A DNA stretch of 64,000 nt from Liquidambar formosana. Taxonomy: Eukaryota > Streptophyta > Magnoliopsida > Saxifragales > Altingiaceae. Position 1 is the first letter of the stretch; each line of letters starts with the position of its first letter. A program made the position numbers and the translations under genes. Of this stretch, positions 52,001 to 57,540 are shown piece by piece. The stretch covers positions 8,264,107 through 8,328,106 of the forward strand of contig CM077823.1 in assembly GCA_039720395.1 (NCBI GenBank), in the 5' to 3' direction. A model generated the notes under the pieces. The model was not told the DNA's origin. It did no database searches and saw only the letters and a program-made list of their open reading frames with translations.

Positions 52001-52539
52001 ACATATCATGTGACAGTAAATTGCCAAATTTCCATGCTTTTCCTTGTCTAGTTCTAATATGGAGTTGTTTTCTCTACTTTTCATTTGCTCCTCTCTTATC
52101 TGTTATGATGATAATTTTGTGAAAGTCATGCTGATAATTTGATTTCTTTTTCCCCTCTTGTGCTAGGATAATTTTACTGCAGCAATTACATACTACCACA
52201 AGGTAAGTGAGTTTCAGAATCATTGACATTTTGCTGATAATTGTTTTTCTTTTTCTTTTTCTTTTTTAATAATTTTTTCTAGGAAAATAAGTAGAGCTAA
52301 TGTAATGTCATATATACCTCTCAAAGATAATTCGAAATCTAAATGTTTTATGAATAATTCATTTGGTTTTGCTTTGTTTTTAAATTTGGTCCATTATTCT
52401 TGTTCCCAATCAGGCTCTGTGGCTGAAACCGGATGATCAATTCTGCACAGAAATGTTAACCCTGGCTCTTGTAGATGAATGTCGCCGTGGCATAGACCCC
52501 AAAATCGAATCTCGTCGAAATGATGTACGTGTTTTGTGA
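22585..52539 (+). CDS. APC6: APC6/CDC16, anaphase-promoting complex subunit 6 (16 exons)
   Basis: TPR scaffold subunit of the anaphase-promoting complex/cyclosome, the nuclear E3 ubiquitin ligase that marks cyclins and securin for degradation. Coding exons: 22585-22830, 23740-23874, 27299-27372, 33062-33101, 33404-33449, 33607-33686, 33862-34043, 34145-34270, 40950-41024, 42194-42319, 43011-43080, 44593-44675, 45552-45665, 50686-50785, 52167-52202 and 52414-52539. They sum to 1,659 bases (552 residues), close to my recollection of about 540 for Arabidopsis APC6 (NOMEGA). Every junction is GT/AG and phases agree. The N-terminus (MREEEIEKLRGVV) and the helical repeats match plant CDC16; TPR-like units lie at about residues 335-376, 378-413, 414-444, 452-486 and 487-519. 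I chose the ATG at 22585 by family similarity, although the frame stays open upstream to 22411. No frameshift or internal stop was found. The last exon could end differently (see findings). Identity is very secure; exact ends are from reading alone. Confidence 0.95.
22831..23739 (+). other. APC6 intron 1
   Basis: Contains a TATG tetranucleotide run (about 22893-22915), T-runs at 23028-23062 and a TG run (23418-23433). No element or coding sequence was recognised. Confidence 0.6.
23740..23874 (+). CDS. APC6: APC6 exon 2
   Basis: Residues 83-127, EELKEWDQCLLMLGD to DGEDREIN. Acceptor AATCAG|GAG, donor AAT|GTAAGC, phase 0 at both ends. Confidence 0.95.
24449..25238 (+). mobile_element. Tandem TRIM array with four LTRs (intron 2)
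   Basis: Four LTR copies at 24449-24577, 24685-24796, 24909-25019 and 25127-25238, each running TGTTGG.AAGT... to ...ACTTAACA (TTAACA in the second). Between LTRs lie very short interiors that begin with a degraded initiator-Met tRNA primer site (TAGTATCAGAGC at 24578; TGATATTAGAGC at 25020) and end in a purine tract (GTGAGGGGGAG before LTR 4). Spacing is 236, 224 and 218 bases. This is LTR-interior-LTR-interior-LTR-interior-LTR, with no coding. Transcription sense follows APC6. Confidence 0.75.
25239..27298 (+). other. APC6 intron 2, distal part
   Basis: No intact gene. A short MITE-like end (CCAAACAGGCCCTGAATTA, 26510) and an A-rich stretch (27067-27080) are present. 26540-26980 has weak coding-like texture but stops in all frames; unassigned. 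Confidence 0.4.
27299..27372 (+). CDS. APC6: APC6 exon 3
   Basis: Residues 128-152, ISSAICFLRGKAYEAL to QARQW. Acceptor GTAACAG|ATA. The Trp codon is split TG/G over intron 3, with donor GTGAGT. Confidence 0.93.
27821..28370 (+). pseudogene. 5'-truncated L1-type LINE with zf-RVT domain
   Basis: A frame at 27831-28205 encodes the zinc-binding domain found at the end of plant L1 reverse transcriptases: CIMCKEAAETVDHLFIHC, followed by W.LW and the WCIWKERN motif. It ends in an A-run (28359-28370). Flanks GTACTTAACATG (27809-27820) and GTACTGAACAAG (28372-28383) match at 10 of 12 positions, a plausible target duplication. It lacks the polymerase core and is a dead 3' fragment lying sense in intron 3. 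Confidence 0.8.
29210..29310 (+). mobile_element. tRNA-derived SINE candidate
   Basis: An A-box-like TGGTTTGAGTG (29233-29243) and a B box GTTCAAACC (29269-29277), 26 bases between, sit in a tRNA-like head that starts GAGCTATTGCTCAATTGG. No good cloverleaf or anticodon arm, so a SINE head rather than a tRNA gene. Confidence 0.45.
29400..30395. mobile_element. Degenerate inverted-repeat element in intron 3
   Basis: GACGTTTGGATGGCACAAAG (29484) pairs loosely with the inverse of CTTGTGGGCCTCCAAACGGT at 30301, and both flanks are rich in GAATTCCAATT-like motifs in inverse orientation. The centre holds a GA microsatellite (29983-30012). Ends are unclear. Confidence 0.35.
32052..32098. repeat. Poly-T tract
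   Basis: A nearly pure T-run preceded by four TTTC units. Confidence 0.9.
33062..33101 (+). CDS. APC6: APC6 exon 4 (micro-exon)
   Basis: A 40-base exon encoding the end of the split Trp and YKAAVKADPLCYE. Acceptor TTGAAG|G, donor GAG|GTATAC. It is recognisable only because its peptide joins exons 3 and 5 of the family. Confidence 0.9.
33404..33449 (+). CDS. APC6: APC6 exon 5
   Basis: ALECLIENHMLTCEE plus one base. Acceptor TTTCAG|GCT, donor GAAG|GTAAGT, phase 1. Confidence 0.93.
33607..33686 (+). CDS. APC6: APC6 exon 6
   Basis: TSLLSSLQFAPEDGW to CLIKK. Acceptor TTTCAG|AA, donor AAG|GTAGAC. The block EDGWLSSFY is a hallmark of plant CDC16. Confidence 0.93.
33862..34043 (+). CDS. APC6: APC6 exon 7
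   Basis: From YDKENVVEAKF to KCFELTS plus two bases. Acceptor GTGTAG|TAT, donor TCTGT|GTAAGT. It includes the low-conservation loop (about residues 215-245) and the motif ACKAEYYHQCGEYQKC. Confidence 0.93.
34145..34270 (+). CDS. APC6: APC6 exon 8
   Basis: LLEKDPFHLKCTLVHLAAAM to DYPQK, with the final Lys codon split AA/G. Donor GTGAGA. The transposon-loaded intron 8 begins immediately after it. Confidence 0.93.
35101..35311 (-). repeat. Copia 3' LTR (left)
   Basis: Minus strand starts TGTTGAATATTGG and ends AAACCAACT. The final base is T instead of the usual A of a TG...CA pair. Confidence 0.9.
35312..35322 (-). promoter_or_regulatory. Copia polypurine tract
   Basis: TTGAGGGGGAG on the minus strand directly abuts TGTTGAA of the 3' LTR. 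This is the plus-strand primer site. Confidence 0.85.
35319..36840 (-). pseudogene. Copia reverse transcriptase and RNase H region
   Basis: The RT start (AMNEEMRAL) is near 36810. LDVKNAFLHGNLEEEVYM and KLKKALYGLKQSPRAW lie at 36366-36593. The catalytic YVDDI is coded at 36259-36273. The RNase H end (HNPLQHNRTKHIKVDRHFIK, DQLADIWTKG) lies at 35319-35582. Several stops and frameshifts. Confidence 0.87.
37289..38435 (-). pseudogene. Copia pre-integrase and integrase region
   Basis: Segments in order: LHVPKFSTNLLSISRITKDL (pre-integrase, 38226-38435); the HHCC zinc site and DDFSRTT at 37876-38160 (LWHKRLGHPS, CEMCKLAKH); and the integrase C-terminal GKR-like domain (FGCVSFVH, RCVFLGYSPTQKGYKCY) at 37289-37627. 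Frames are broken between them. Confidence 0.85.
38510..38533 (-). pseudogene. Copia protease active-site region
   Basis: Encodes DSGASDHM, the aspartic protease motif of copia elements. A stop codon sits three codons upstream, where the family usually has Trp. Confidence 0.8.
38660..39688 (-). pseudogene. Copia GAG region
   Basis: Starts MSKFSVVNQTQ at 39688, with the typical copia N-terminal domain (LDGTNYLAWARSARLFLTGK). A stop near 39407 and later frame changes split it. A middle part at 38924-39385 (AKKIWDAVEQMYSQKGN; LRGKIYDTHQDDKSLTTYF) and a CCHC zinc knuckle at 38885-38842 (CDYCNKPMHTMETC) follow. It would form the nucleocapsid if intact. Confidence 0.85.
40180..40256. repeat. 21-base tandem repeat in the copia leader
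   Basis: Three full units (40180-40200, 40201-40221, 40222-40242) of the pattern GTTGACATCAGCATCCGTACG with few changes, plus a partial fourth unit to 40256. They lie between the primer site and GAG. Confidence 0.8.
40311..40322 (-). promoter_or_regulatory. Copia primer-binding site
   Basis: TGGTATCAAAGC on the minus strand, one change from TGGTATCAGAGC, the complement of plant initiator-Met tRNA. It lies just inside the duplicated LTR end. Confidence 0.8.
40340..40549 (-). repeat. Copia 5' LTR (right)
   Basis: Matches the left LTR end to end apart from small changes, mainly in the GAAGA-rich tract (about 40378-40412). Its 3' 17 bases are repeated once more at 40323-40339. Confidence 0.9.
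40950..41024 (+). CDS. APC6: APC6 exon 9
   Basis: ALSWFAVGCYYYCIRKY to RRYFS. Acceptor TTTTTAG|G, donor TTCAG|GTAATA. It lies about 90 bases beyond the right end of the LINE remnant, so the insertions left the acceptor intact. Confidence 0.92.
42194..42319 (+). CDS. APC6: APC6 exon 10
   Basis: KATNLDGTFPPAWIGFGNAY to AARLFPG, one canonical TPR. Acceptor CTACAG|C, donor CCTGG|GTAATT. Confidence 0.94.
43011..43080 (+). CDS. APC6: APC6 exon 11
   Basis: CHLPTLYIGMEYMRTHSF to LAEQ, the first helix pair of the next TPR. Acceptor TTCCAG|G, donor CAG|GTAAAA, phase 0. Confidence 0.94.
44593..44675 (+). CDS. APC6: APC6 exon 12
   Basis: FFMQAKSICPSDPLVYNELG to AYHMKE. Acceptor GTTTCAG|TTT, donor AAAGA|GTAAGG. 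Confidence 0.94.
44907..45010. repeat. 52-base tandem duplication in intron 12
   Basis: Units 44907-44958 and 44959-45010 begin ACAATCTTGATAG and differ at only about two positions, so the duplication is recent. Confidence 0.85.
45552..45665 (+). CDS. APC6: APC6 exon 13
   Basis: YQKAVLWFEKTLAHIP to AHAYRKLK. Acceptor TTTTAG|G, donor TTAAA|GTATGT. It covers the end of one TPR and the start of the next. Confidence 0.94.
46469..47907. mobile_element. Non-autonomous hAT-like transposon in intron 13
   Basis: 1,439 bases with terminal inverted repeats TAGGGATGGCCAT and (inverse of right end) TAGGGTTGGACAT. The flanks are GCTTGAAG (46461-46468) and GCTTTAAG (47908-47915), an 8-bp target duplication with one mismatch; 8 bp is the hAT size. 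Both ends are packed with CCGAACCG/CGGTTCGG motifs, as in subterminal binding regions of hAT elements. The interior has a CT-rich leader-like part (46850-46990) but no transposase ORF. Confidence 0.75.
49060..49251. repeat. Spaced inverted repeat in intron 13
   Basis: GATGAACCGCCT...AGAAACTAGAC (49069-49105) pairs with the inverse at 49216-49248 (GTCTAGTTTCTAATGAAGTA then GGCGGTTCATC), loop about 110 bases. A GA microsatellite (about 48985-49031) precedes it. Confidence 0.6.
49330..50220 (+). pseudogene. Degenerate coding-like block of unknown origin in intron 13
   Basis: Consecutive stretches read like protein but in shifting frames: 49441-49716 (MQTAFNPIPVAPIVAIELAV), about 49690-49925 (KLQCGEILRSIEL, KSLEEIEEEINRAAENEDIF, GKTLLQFWKLISK) and 50035-50220 (WKPDPESRNPGVTYSFFPGL). 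It looks like a decayed retroposed gene copy. I do not recognise the family. Lack of introns and the broken frames argue against a live gene. Confidence 0.35.
50686..50785 (+). CDS. APC6: APC6 exon 14
   Basis: IYHEAISYYEKALALSTRSL to YTYHLQ. Acceptor GTTACAG|G, donor CAG|GTATTA. Confidence 0.94.
50945..51315. repeat. Tandem duplication of about 190 bases in intron 14
   Basis: Two units contain TCTGTTTATGGTTGATGA, GGTTCTAGGCA-like, CAATCAAGTC and GAAAATAACACAGA. The second unit starts near 51150. The unit boundary falls close to the left edge of the block copied at 60.5 kb. Confidence 0.65.
51597..51842. mobile_element. Foldback MITE in intron 14
   Basis: About 245 bases. The left end AGGGTCTGTTTAAATAAG pairs with the inverse of the right end (AGGGCCCGTTTGGATAAG). 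Internal arms around TTACTTTTAAAAGTTGAGG and its inverse fold on each other. In the downstream copy only the left part remains (about 60969-61060). Confidence 0.6.
52167..52202 (+). CDS. APC6: APC6 exon 15 (micro-exon)
   Basis: A 36-base, phase-0 exon encoding DNFTAAITYYHK, the first helix of the last TPR. Acceptor TGCTAG|GAT, donor AAG|GTAAGT. It is missing from the rearranged downstream copy. Confidence 0.92.
52414..52539 (+). CDS. APC6: APC6 exon 16 and stop
   Basis: ALWLKPDDQFCTEMLTLALV to NDVRVL, with stop TGA at 52537-52539. Acceptor AATCAG|GCT. The family ends at about this point. A GTACGT at 52525 could act as a donor to a short extra exon near 52872. A possible AATAAA poly(A) signal lies at 52751. 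Confidence 0.88.
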   Translation, partial: ALWLKPDDQFCTEMLTLALVDECRRGIDPKIESRRNDVRVL

Positions 52540-53205
52540 TGAGTCTAACAAATATTGTTATTTCCCATGTTGTACCTTTTGTGAAAGTATATTTATTTAG
52601 AAAGGTTAAAAAGAATTCTCATTAATCAATTCTATTATTGTATTAAATTAGAAGAAACATTAGGCACCATTTATTATGTATAATTGATCTATTCCTTTAA
52701 CTTCAATGTTACAAACTTTTGAACAAATTATCTTGGTAATAGGCTTGTTGAATAAAATCCAGGACACTAGATCTATCTCATTAACCTAGTGGTCAATCTA
52801 TACGAGTGATAATGATTGCGTATTCTGTTTACATTATGTTAAATTACCAATGGTTTGCTAATGATGTGCAGGGGATCAAGTCTTTGAAAGAATCAATAAT
52901 TTATCATAATGATAATGATACTATAAACAAACAAATTATGAATTTTTTTTTTTAAAATTTTTTTATAGATATAATTGATTAAAAATTAGTAAATAAAAAA
53001 TAAAATTATTCAACTTAAATCTTCTAATGCCTGGAAAAATGTTGTTCGTGGGTGACCACGGGGGCAGTTGAATAGGAGACTTTTTTTCTTGCATTAATCT
53101 AATTAGACAATAACTCTTTCAATTCCCATGTCATGAGATTGAAATTTTTCGTCAGGCGTCATTTCTAATTAAGTCACTATGCGTAAAAGTATTATCCTAA
53201 GCGGA

Positions 53206-53550
53206 AATACTAAATCTCAACTCATTAAGAAAAATTCCTAGATTAGATATGCATGTGTCAAAATTATCACTTTAAAGATAGTTAATCGGCGTGCATCTCA
53301 ACAAGCAAGGCTATAATGAATGGATTGGGATTTGGTGAACCATCTTTTCCCTTGCCACGTGACGTCAATCCATCGGTAATACTAAATCTCAAACTCTTTA
53401 AGAAAAATTCCTAGATTACATATGCATGTGTCATAATTATCACTTTAAAGATAGTTAATCGGCGTGCATCTCAACAAGCAAGGCTATAATGAATGGATTG
53501 GGATTTGGTGAACCATCTTTTCCCTTGCCATGTGACGTCAATCCAGCGGT
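53206..53550. repeat. 172-base tandem duplication upstream of the RING gene
   Basis: Two units beginning AATACTAAATCTCAA. Each ends with a CACGTGACGTCA-type box (exact at 53356; CATGTGACGTCA in unit 2), which combines a G-box-like core with a TGACGTCA core. About 1.2-1.5 kb upstream of the RING-H2 ATG. Confidence 0.85.
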
Positions 53551-54627
53551 AATTTCATAATGCATTTAAAGTCCCAAACTTCACCAAATCCAGATCCATA
53601 ATGAAGGGTCTCTAGTCATATATTATAACCAATGTTGAGTGCGTTTCCTAAGGGGCTAGAAAGCTAGATTGCTAGCTCCTTGTGAGATATTGGTTTTAGC
53701 TTCATGTGGGTCTGGGTGTGCGTGTGGGTGTGAACCTCCTATCGTTTGGCCAAAAAAAATAAAAAGAAGGGTGAAGGGGGATATCTATTTTATCTATTGT
53801 CATTTAGCTAGCGAATGTTTTAAAATGTCATTTTGCTAGCTAAAGTAGATAAATTTTTTTTCTTGCACACCCTTTTCTCTCGGACTAGAAGTCTAGATCA
53901 TGCACACACATTGCGTTTGACTCGTAGTAATCCCATGAATACTGTGGTACCAACTATCTGCCCCAAAACTTGCCAGAGTTTCACTTGCAATGAGAAAAAT
54001 GGCGATTGAAAATTTAAGATAGAATGGTTCTTCACAAAATTTGCATTCGCACTTCTTTAAAATCATAAGGACAAATCACAGATTGCAAGTTGCATTAGAT
54101 TTGTGGCAATCTCAAGATTTGGCGAGTTTGAAAGATCAAACAAATGTTTTATCTAATTAATGTGGGTTGCTCCGAGAGTTATTTTGAGAGATTTTTGAGT
54201 TTGTAAATTTGAAAGATCAAGCAAATTTATTGTCTAATTAATGGTGGTTGCTCCCGGAGTGTTAAACCCGGTTAGTGTGTTGAGTGGATTAAAAAATTTT
54301 AGTATATTTGATAATACAAAAGTGGGATTCATTGTAGGACCCACTCATTGTGTGCTCCTCCCCTTTGTGTCTATTTGAAAATCCCGTCGAAACATTTTAT
54401 TGAAAGTTTGAAACCCATATGGCATTTATTTTTCAGTTGTGTGATTTAATTATTTTTTTTGGGGGTTTAGAAGTCCGAACCCTTTAAGTAATTCTCACCA
54501 TAAAAAATCAGAATCTTGATTTTGCAAGGGATTTTTCCATCAGTATTCCATTATTTCCATATTTACTAACCTATATATAGGAAACTCTTGAACCCCAAGT
54601 CAAATCTAACGGTAAACTATGTTAAAC

Positions 54628-54635
54628 TATATATA
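54628..54635 (+). promoter_or_regulatory. TATA box of the RING-H2 gene
   Basis: TATATATA about 100 bases before the ATG, followed by a CT-rich leader (54658-54708) typical of plant 5' UTRs. A second TATATATA at 54572 is a weaker candidate. Confidence 0.5.
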
Positions 54636-54728
54636 CACACGCGTAGAAGAGATCCTCAACTCTCTCTGTCTCTCCCAATATCTCTTTCTCCTCTCTCTCT
54701 CTCCCTGTAAACAATCAAGAATCCATCA

Positions 54729-55409
54729 ATGGAACCAACACCTGCGAATCCGTGTTCTGTAAAGCTATACGGGAGGAACCCAACAACAACGATGTCCACA
54801 GGCCTCGCCGAAATCCACGTGACACGGAAATACCGACTGCTCCGCCAATCGCTGCAAGGCGTTGAAACAGTGATCGAAGAAGTCACTCCAGAGTGGCATG
54901 CTCTGTTCGAGATTCCTCTTCACCTTCTCCCCTCGCGGGCTCTGCGCGAACTCCATGTCACCAACGCCCTTCGCTACTCGGGTCTTGACCCAGGTTTGTC
55001 CAATTTCTTAAGGCCATGGATGGCCTCGTTCGCCGCCGACCTGGCTCTGCGTTTTGGGTTCAGGGGGTTTCACATGGTGGTCCATGTGGAAGTGGGTACA
55101 GAGGAGTGGGTTAATGAGGAAAACGGGTTTCAATGGCTTTTGGATGAGTCGATGGGGATGGGCGACGGAGATTTTGTACGGAATGGTGCATCGGGATCGG
55201 CGATCGAGAAGTTGATGAAGGAGGGAATATTTGACGGTGGGGATCATGCGGATCTTGGGACGTGCATGGTGTGTTTGGAGGAGTTCTTGGGTGGAACACA
55301 AGTCACCATCAAGATGCCTTGCTCTCATCTTTTCCATCGACCCTGTATTGCTCGTTGGCTGGAACAGAGCAATTCCTGCCCAATCTGCCGATTTGAACTT
55401 GTTCATTGA
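54729..55409 (+). CDS. RING-H2 finger protein, probable E3 ubiquitin ligase
   Basis: Intronless ORF of 226 residues. The C-terminal RING-H2 domain (residues 179-220) has the full C3H2C3 ligand set: CMVC, 15 residues, C-x-H-x2-H-x2-C, 10 residues, CPIC, with the Pro before the last Cys pair and the conserved Trp (ARWLEQ) expected for E2 binding. It should pass ubiquitin from an E2 to a substrate. The N-terminal 170 residues match no domain I recognise; they are charged, with two hydrophobic stretches (about 95-120) but no convincing signal peptide or membrane helix, so a soluble protein is likely. A TATA-like box at 54628 and a CT-rich leader precede the ATG. It starts 2.2 kb after APC6 on the same strand. 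Substrate unknown. Confidence 0.85.
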   Translation: MEPTPANPCSVKLYGRNPTTTMSTGLAEIHVTRKYRLLRQSLQGVETVIEEVTPEWHALFEIPLHLLPSRALRELHVTNALRYSGLDPGLSNFLRPWMASFAADLALRFGFRGFHMVVHVEVGTEEWVNEENGFQWLLDESMGMGDGDFVRNGASGSAIEKLMKEGIFDGGDHADLGTCMVCLEEFLGGTQVTIKMPCSHLFHRPCIARWLEQSNSCPICRFELVH

Positions 55410-56499
55410 TTGGTTTTTTTTAATTTTTTTTATTCTGTCAATATTTGTTGTAGAAAAATTGTTGCTATTTCATTAATTTTATGTAGTAACAATTTTTTTT
55501 TTTCCTTCTTCATTCTATATGATTTTTGTTTTTAGTTTTATTGGGTTTGTTTGTTTGTATTTTGTTTTGTTTGTTTTTTTTTTTTTTTGGCCAAATGATA
55601 GGCAAACACACACACACTCATACGAAGTTAAAACTAAAACCTCCGTAAACTCCACATCCCTATTGGGATGGGATATGCCATTAGGGTTTAGGGTTTAGGG
55701 TCATTGGAAGTTTTATTAAGGTTTGTTTTAAATTTGGTGTGGCTTTCAGTATCAATCCCAAATAAGCAAGCTTATGAGCAAGCTTTGAACTTATGTATCT
55801 ATCTTATGAGCAAGCTTCATCAAGTTGTCTATTAAAGAGCCAAACTAAAGTAATTTAGTTATTTAAAACATCAATGTACTTATAAGCCAAATAATATCCG
55901 ATTTGAGCTTCGTTTAATAAATTAACGAACTAAAAAATAAGATTTGAGGTTGCCAGTCCAAATAAACCTTTTATGAAGTTGATCTTAAACCAAGCTTGAA
56001 GAATGTGTTCAAGTTTAGAACTTCACAAAAAGGTATTAGGTTCAAGACATGTGTTCCCCTTACCGTGGACTACAGCAATTGGTAAACACTACCGTGTTGA
56101 TTCAAGTCGTTAAACATTGATACTTATGCACTATGCTTATCGCACAAAGACATTGATCCAGTGGGACAAATCCACTCTTATGTTATGTTTGGATTAGGAA
56201 TTTTTAAGTGAAATTTGTTTTTGAGATGGAATTTGTAAACTTTTTATAGACAAAATCCTTATAAAATTTTTACAAATTCCATCTCAAAAGAAAATTCCGC
56301 CTAGAAATTCTTTATCCAAACATAGTGTTAAGGATAGTGGATTAATTTCCACGCATTGGGCCTCAGCATGTTACAGATCCCTAAGTTTTATTTTATACGG
56401 AGAATATGCTTTTATAGTGTTTGTCTGTTTGATGTATTATTTCTATTCCTTGTGATGATTTTTCAGAATTCACTAAGCACAATTTAATATGTTATTACC

Positions 56500-56537
<38 letters not shown>

Positions 56538-57035
56538 GAGCTAGCTATGCTTGAGTGAGTTTCTTATCCATGTTCTACACTTCTATACCAATCCTCAAAC
56601 CTCTAACCGTAGGATGGTTTAATAACTACTTAACCACCATGGCTACAGGGAGGGATGGTGAGTGACTTTCTTATCCGATCGAGCTTGCATGATGCTTTTC
56701 TCCAGTTCAATTGGTATTCATCTGCCCATAAATTTACACAATACATGACAGAATTTGAGAATGCTAGCTCTCTCCCCCACTAAGCAAGGCATTATAGCAC
56801 AGAAAACACAGCATCTTAACGTACTCGTCCTCATTGTACTGTTTAAGATTAATAAATTTTATTTGATTTTATCAGAAAAAAAAAAAAGAGAAAAAAACAC
56901 AACATCTGACACAAGTTCACAATAGAAAACAGGACAACAGCTATATAGAAGCAGTCCCCAAAAAATAAATTTCAAGAGCAACAAATGCAACAAATGGATA
57001 ATTACGTAGTCCTAGTAAATGCAATATTAGAGAAA
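55410..57035. other. Spacer downstream of the RING-H2 gene
   Basis: 55572-55700 is an inverted copy of a retroposed repeat (inverse reads CCTATCATTTGGCC then an A-run) also at 53690-53760 and 62200-62300. 56181-56335 is a small foldback MITE (TATGTTTGGAT at 56184, inverse ATCCAAACATA at 56312). A GA microsatellite lies at 56503-56533. No gene. Confidence 0.55.
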
Positions 57036-57240
57036 AACATTTTATTGAAACCCATATGGCAATTTTTTTTATTTTTATTTTTTAAAGTTCTGAGATGATC
57101 CTCTATTTGTTTTCTTTTTTTCTTTTTTCGGGTTTAGAAGTTAGAACCCATAAGAAATTCTTCCCATCAAAAATCAAAACCTTGTTTTTGCGAGGTAATT
57201 TCCCTATTATTCCTTACATCAGTATTCCATTAATTATTTA
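57036..57240. repeat. Older partial copy of the RING-gene upstream block
   Basis: Resembles 54390-54565: ACATTTTATTGAAA, CCCATATGGCA, GGGTTTAGAAGT, CATCAGTATTCCATTA in the same order, more diverged. No RING-H2 coding sequence follows. Confidence 0.6.
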
Positions 57241-57471
57241 ATTACCAAGTAGGTACTACTAGAAAAGATTAGTCCTTTAAAATGTTTTAAAAATATTGTA
57301 AATTCACCTGTGCTCTTATCCACCACCATGAAAAGTATTGTTACATCATCTATAAGACTACACTCATGAATTCTTAAGCACCTAAAAATATTTTAGAGGC
57401 AGAACAAAATGGTTAAGGAGCTAGTCCCAGAAATATAATCCACTTGCCTCATAATGTATCCGTCCAAAAAA

Positions 57472-57487
<16 letters not shown>

Positions 57488-57536
<49 letters not shown>
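57488..57536. repeat. AT microsatellite after a poly-A run
   Basis: About 24 AT units after an A-run (57468-57489). An A-tailed retroposon end is possible. Confidence 0.9.
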
Positions 57537-57539
<3 letters not shown>

Positions 57540-57540
57540 C

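Larger units (their letters stand above)
51090..54565. repeat. Source block (copy 1) of the duplicated APC6 3' region
   Basis: Segments 51095-51670, about 51922-51945 and 52541-54565 recur at 60470-63245 with only scattered differences. The part with exons 15 and 16 (about 51946-52540) does not recur. Copy 1 has an extra 172-base tandem duplication (53206-53377, 53378-53550) and lacks about 150 bases at 53022 that both downstream copies have. Confidence 0.85.

Noticed and set aside
55008..55406. 132-residue antisense ORF over the RING-H2 gene
   Set aside because: It is a shadow of a GC-rich coding strand. The plus-strand frame has a complete RING-H2 motif.
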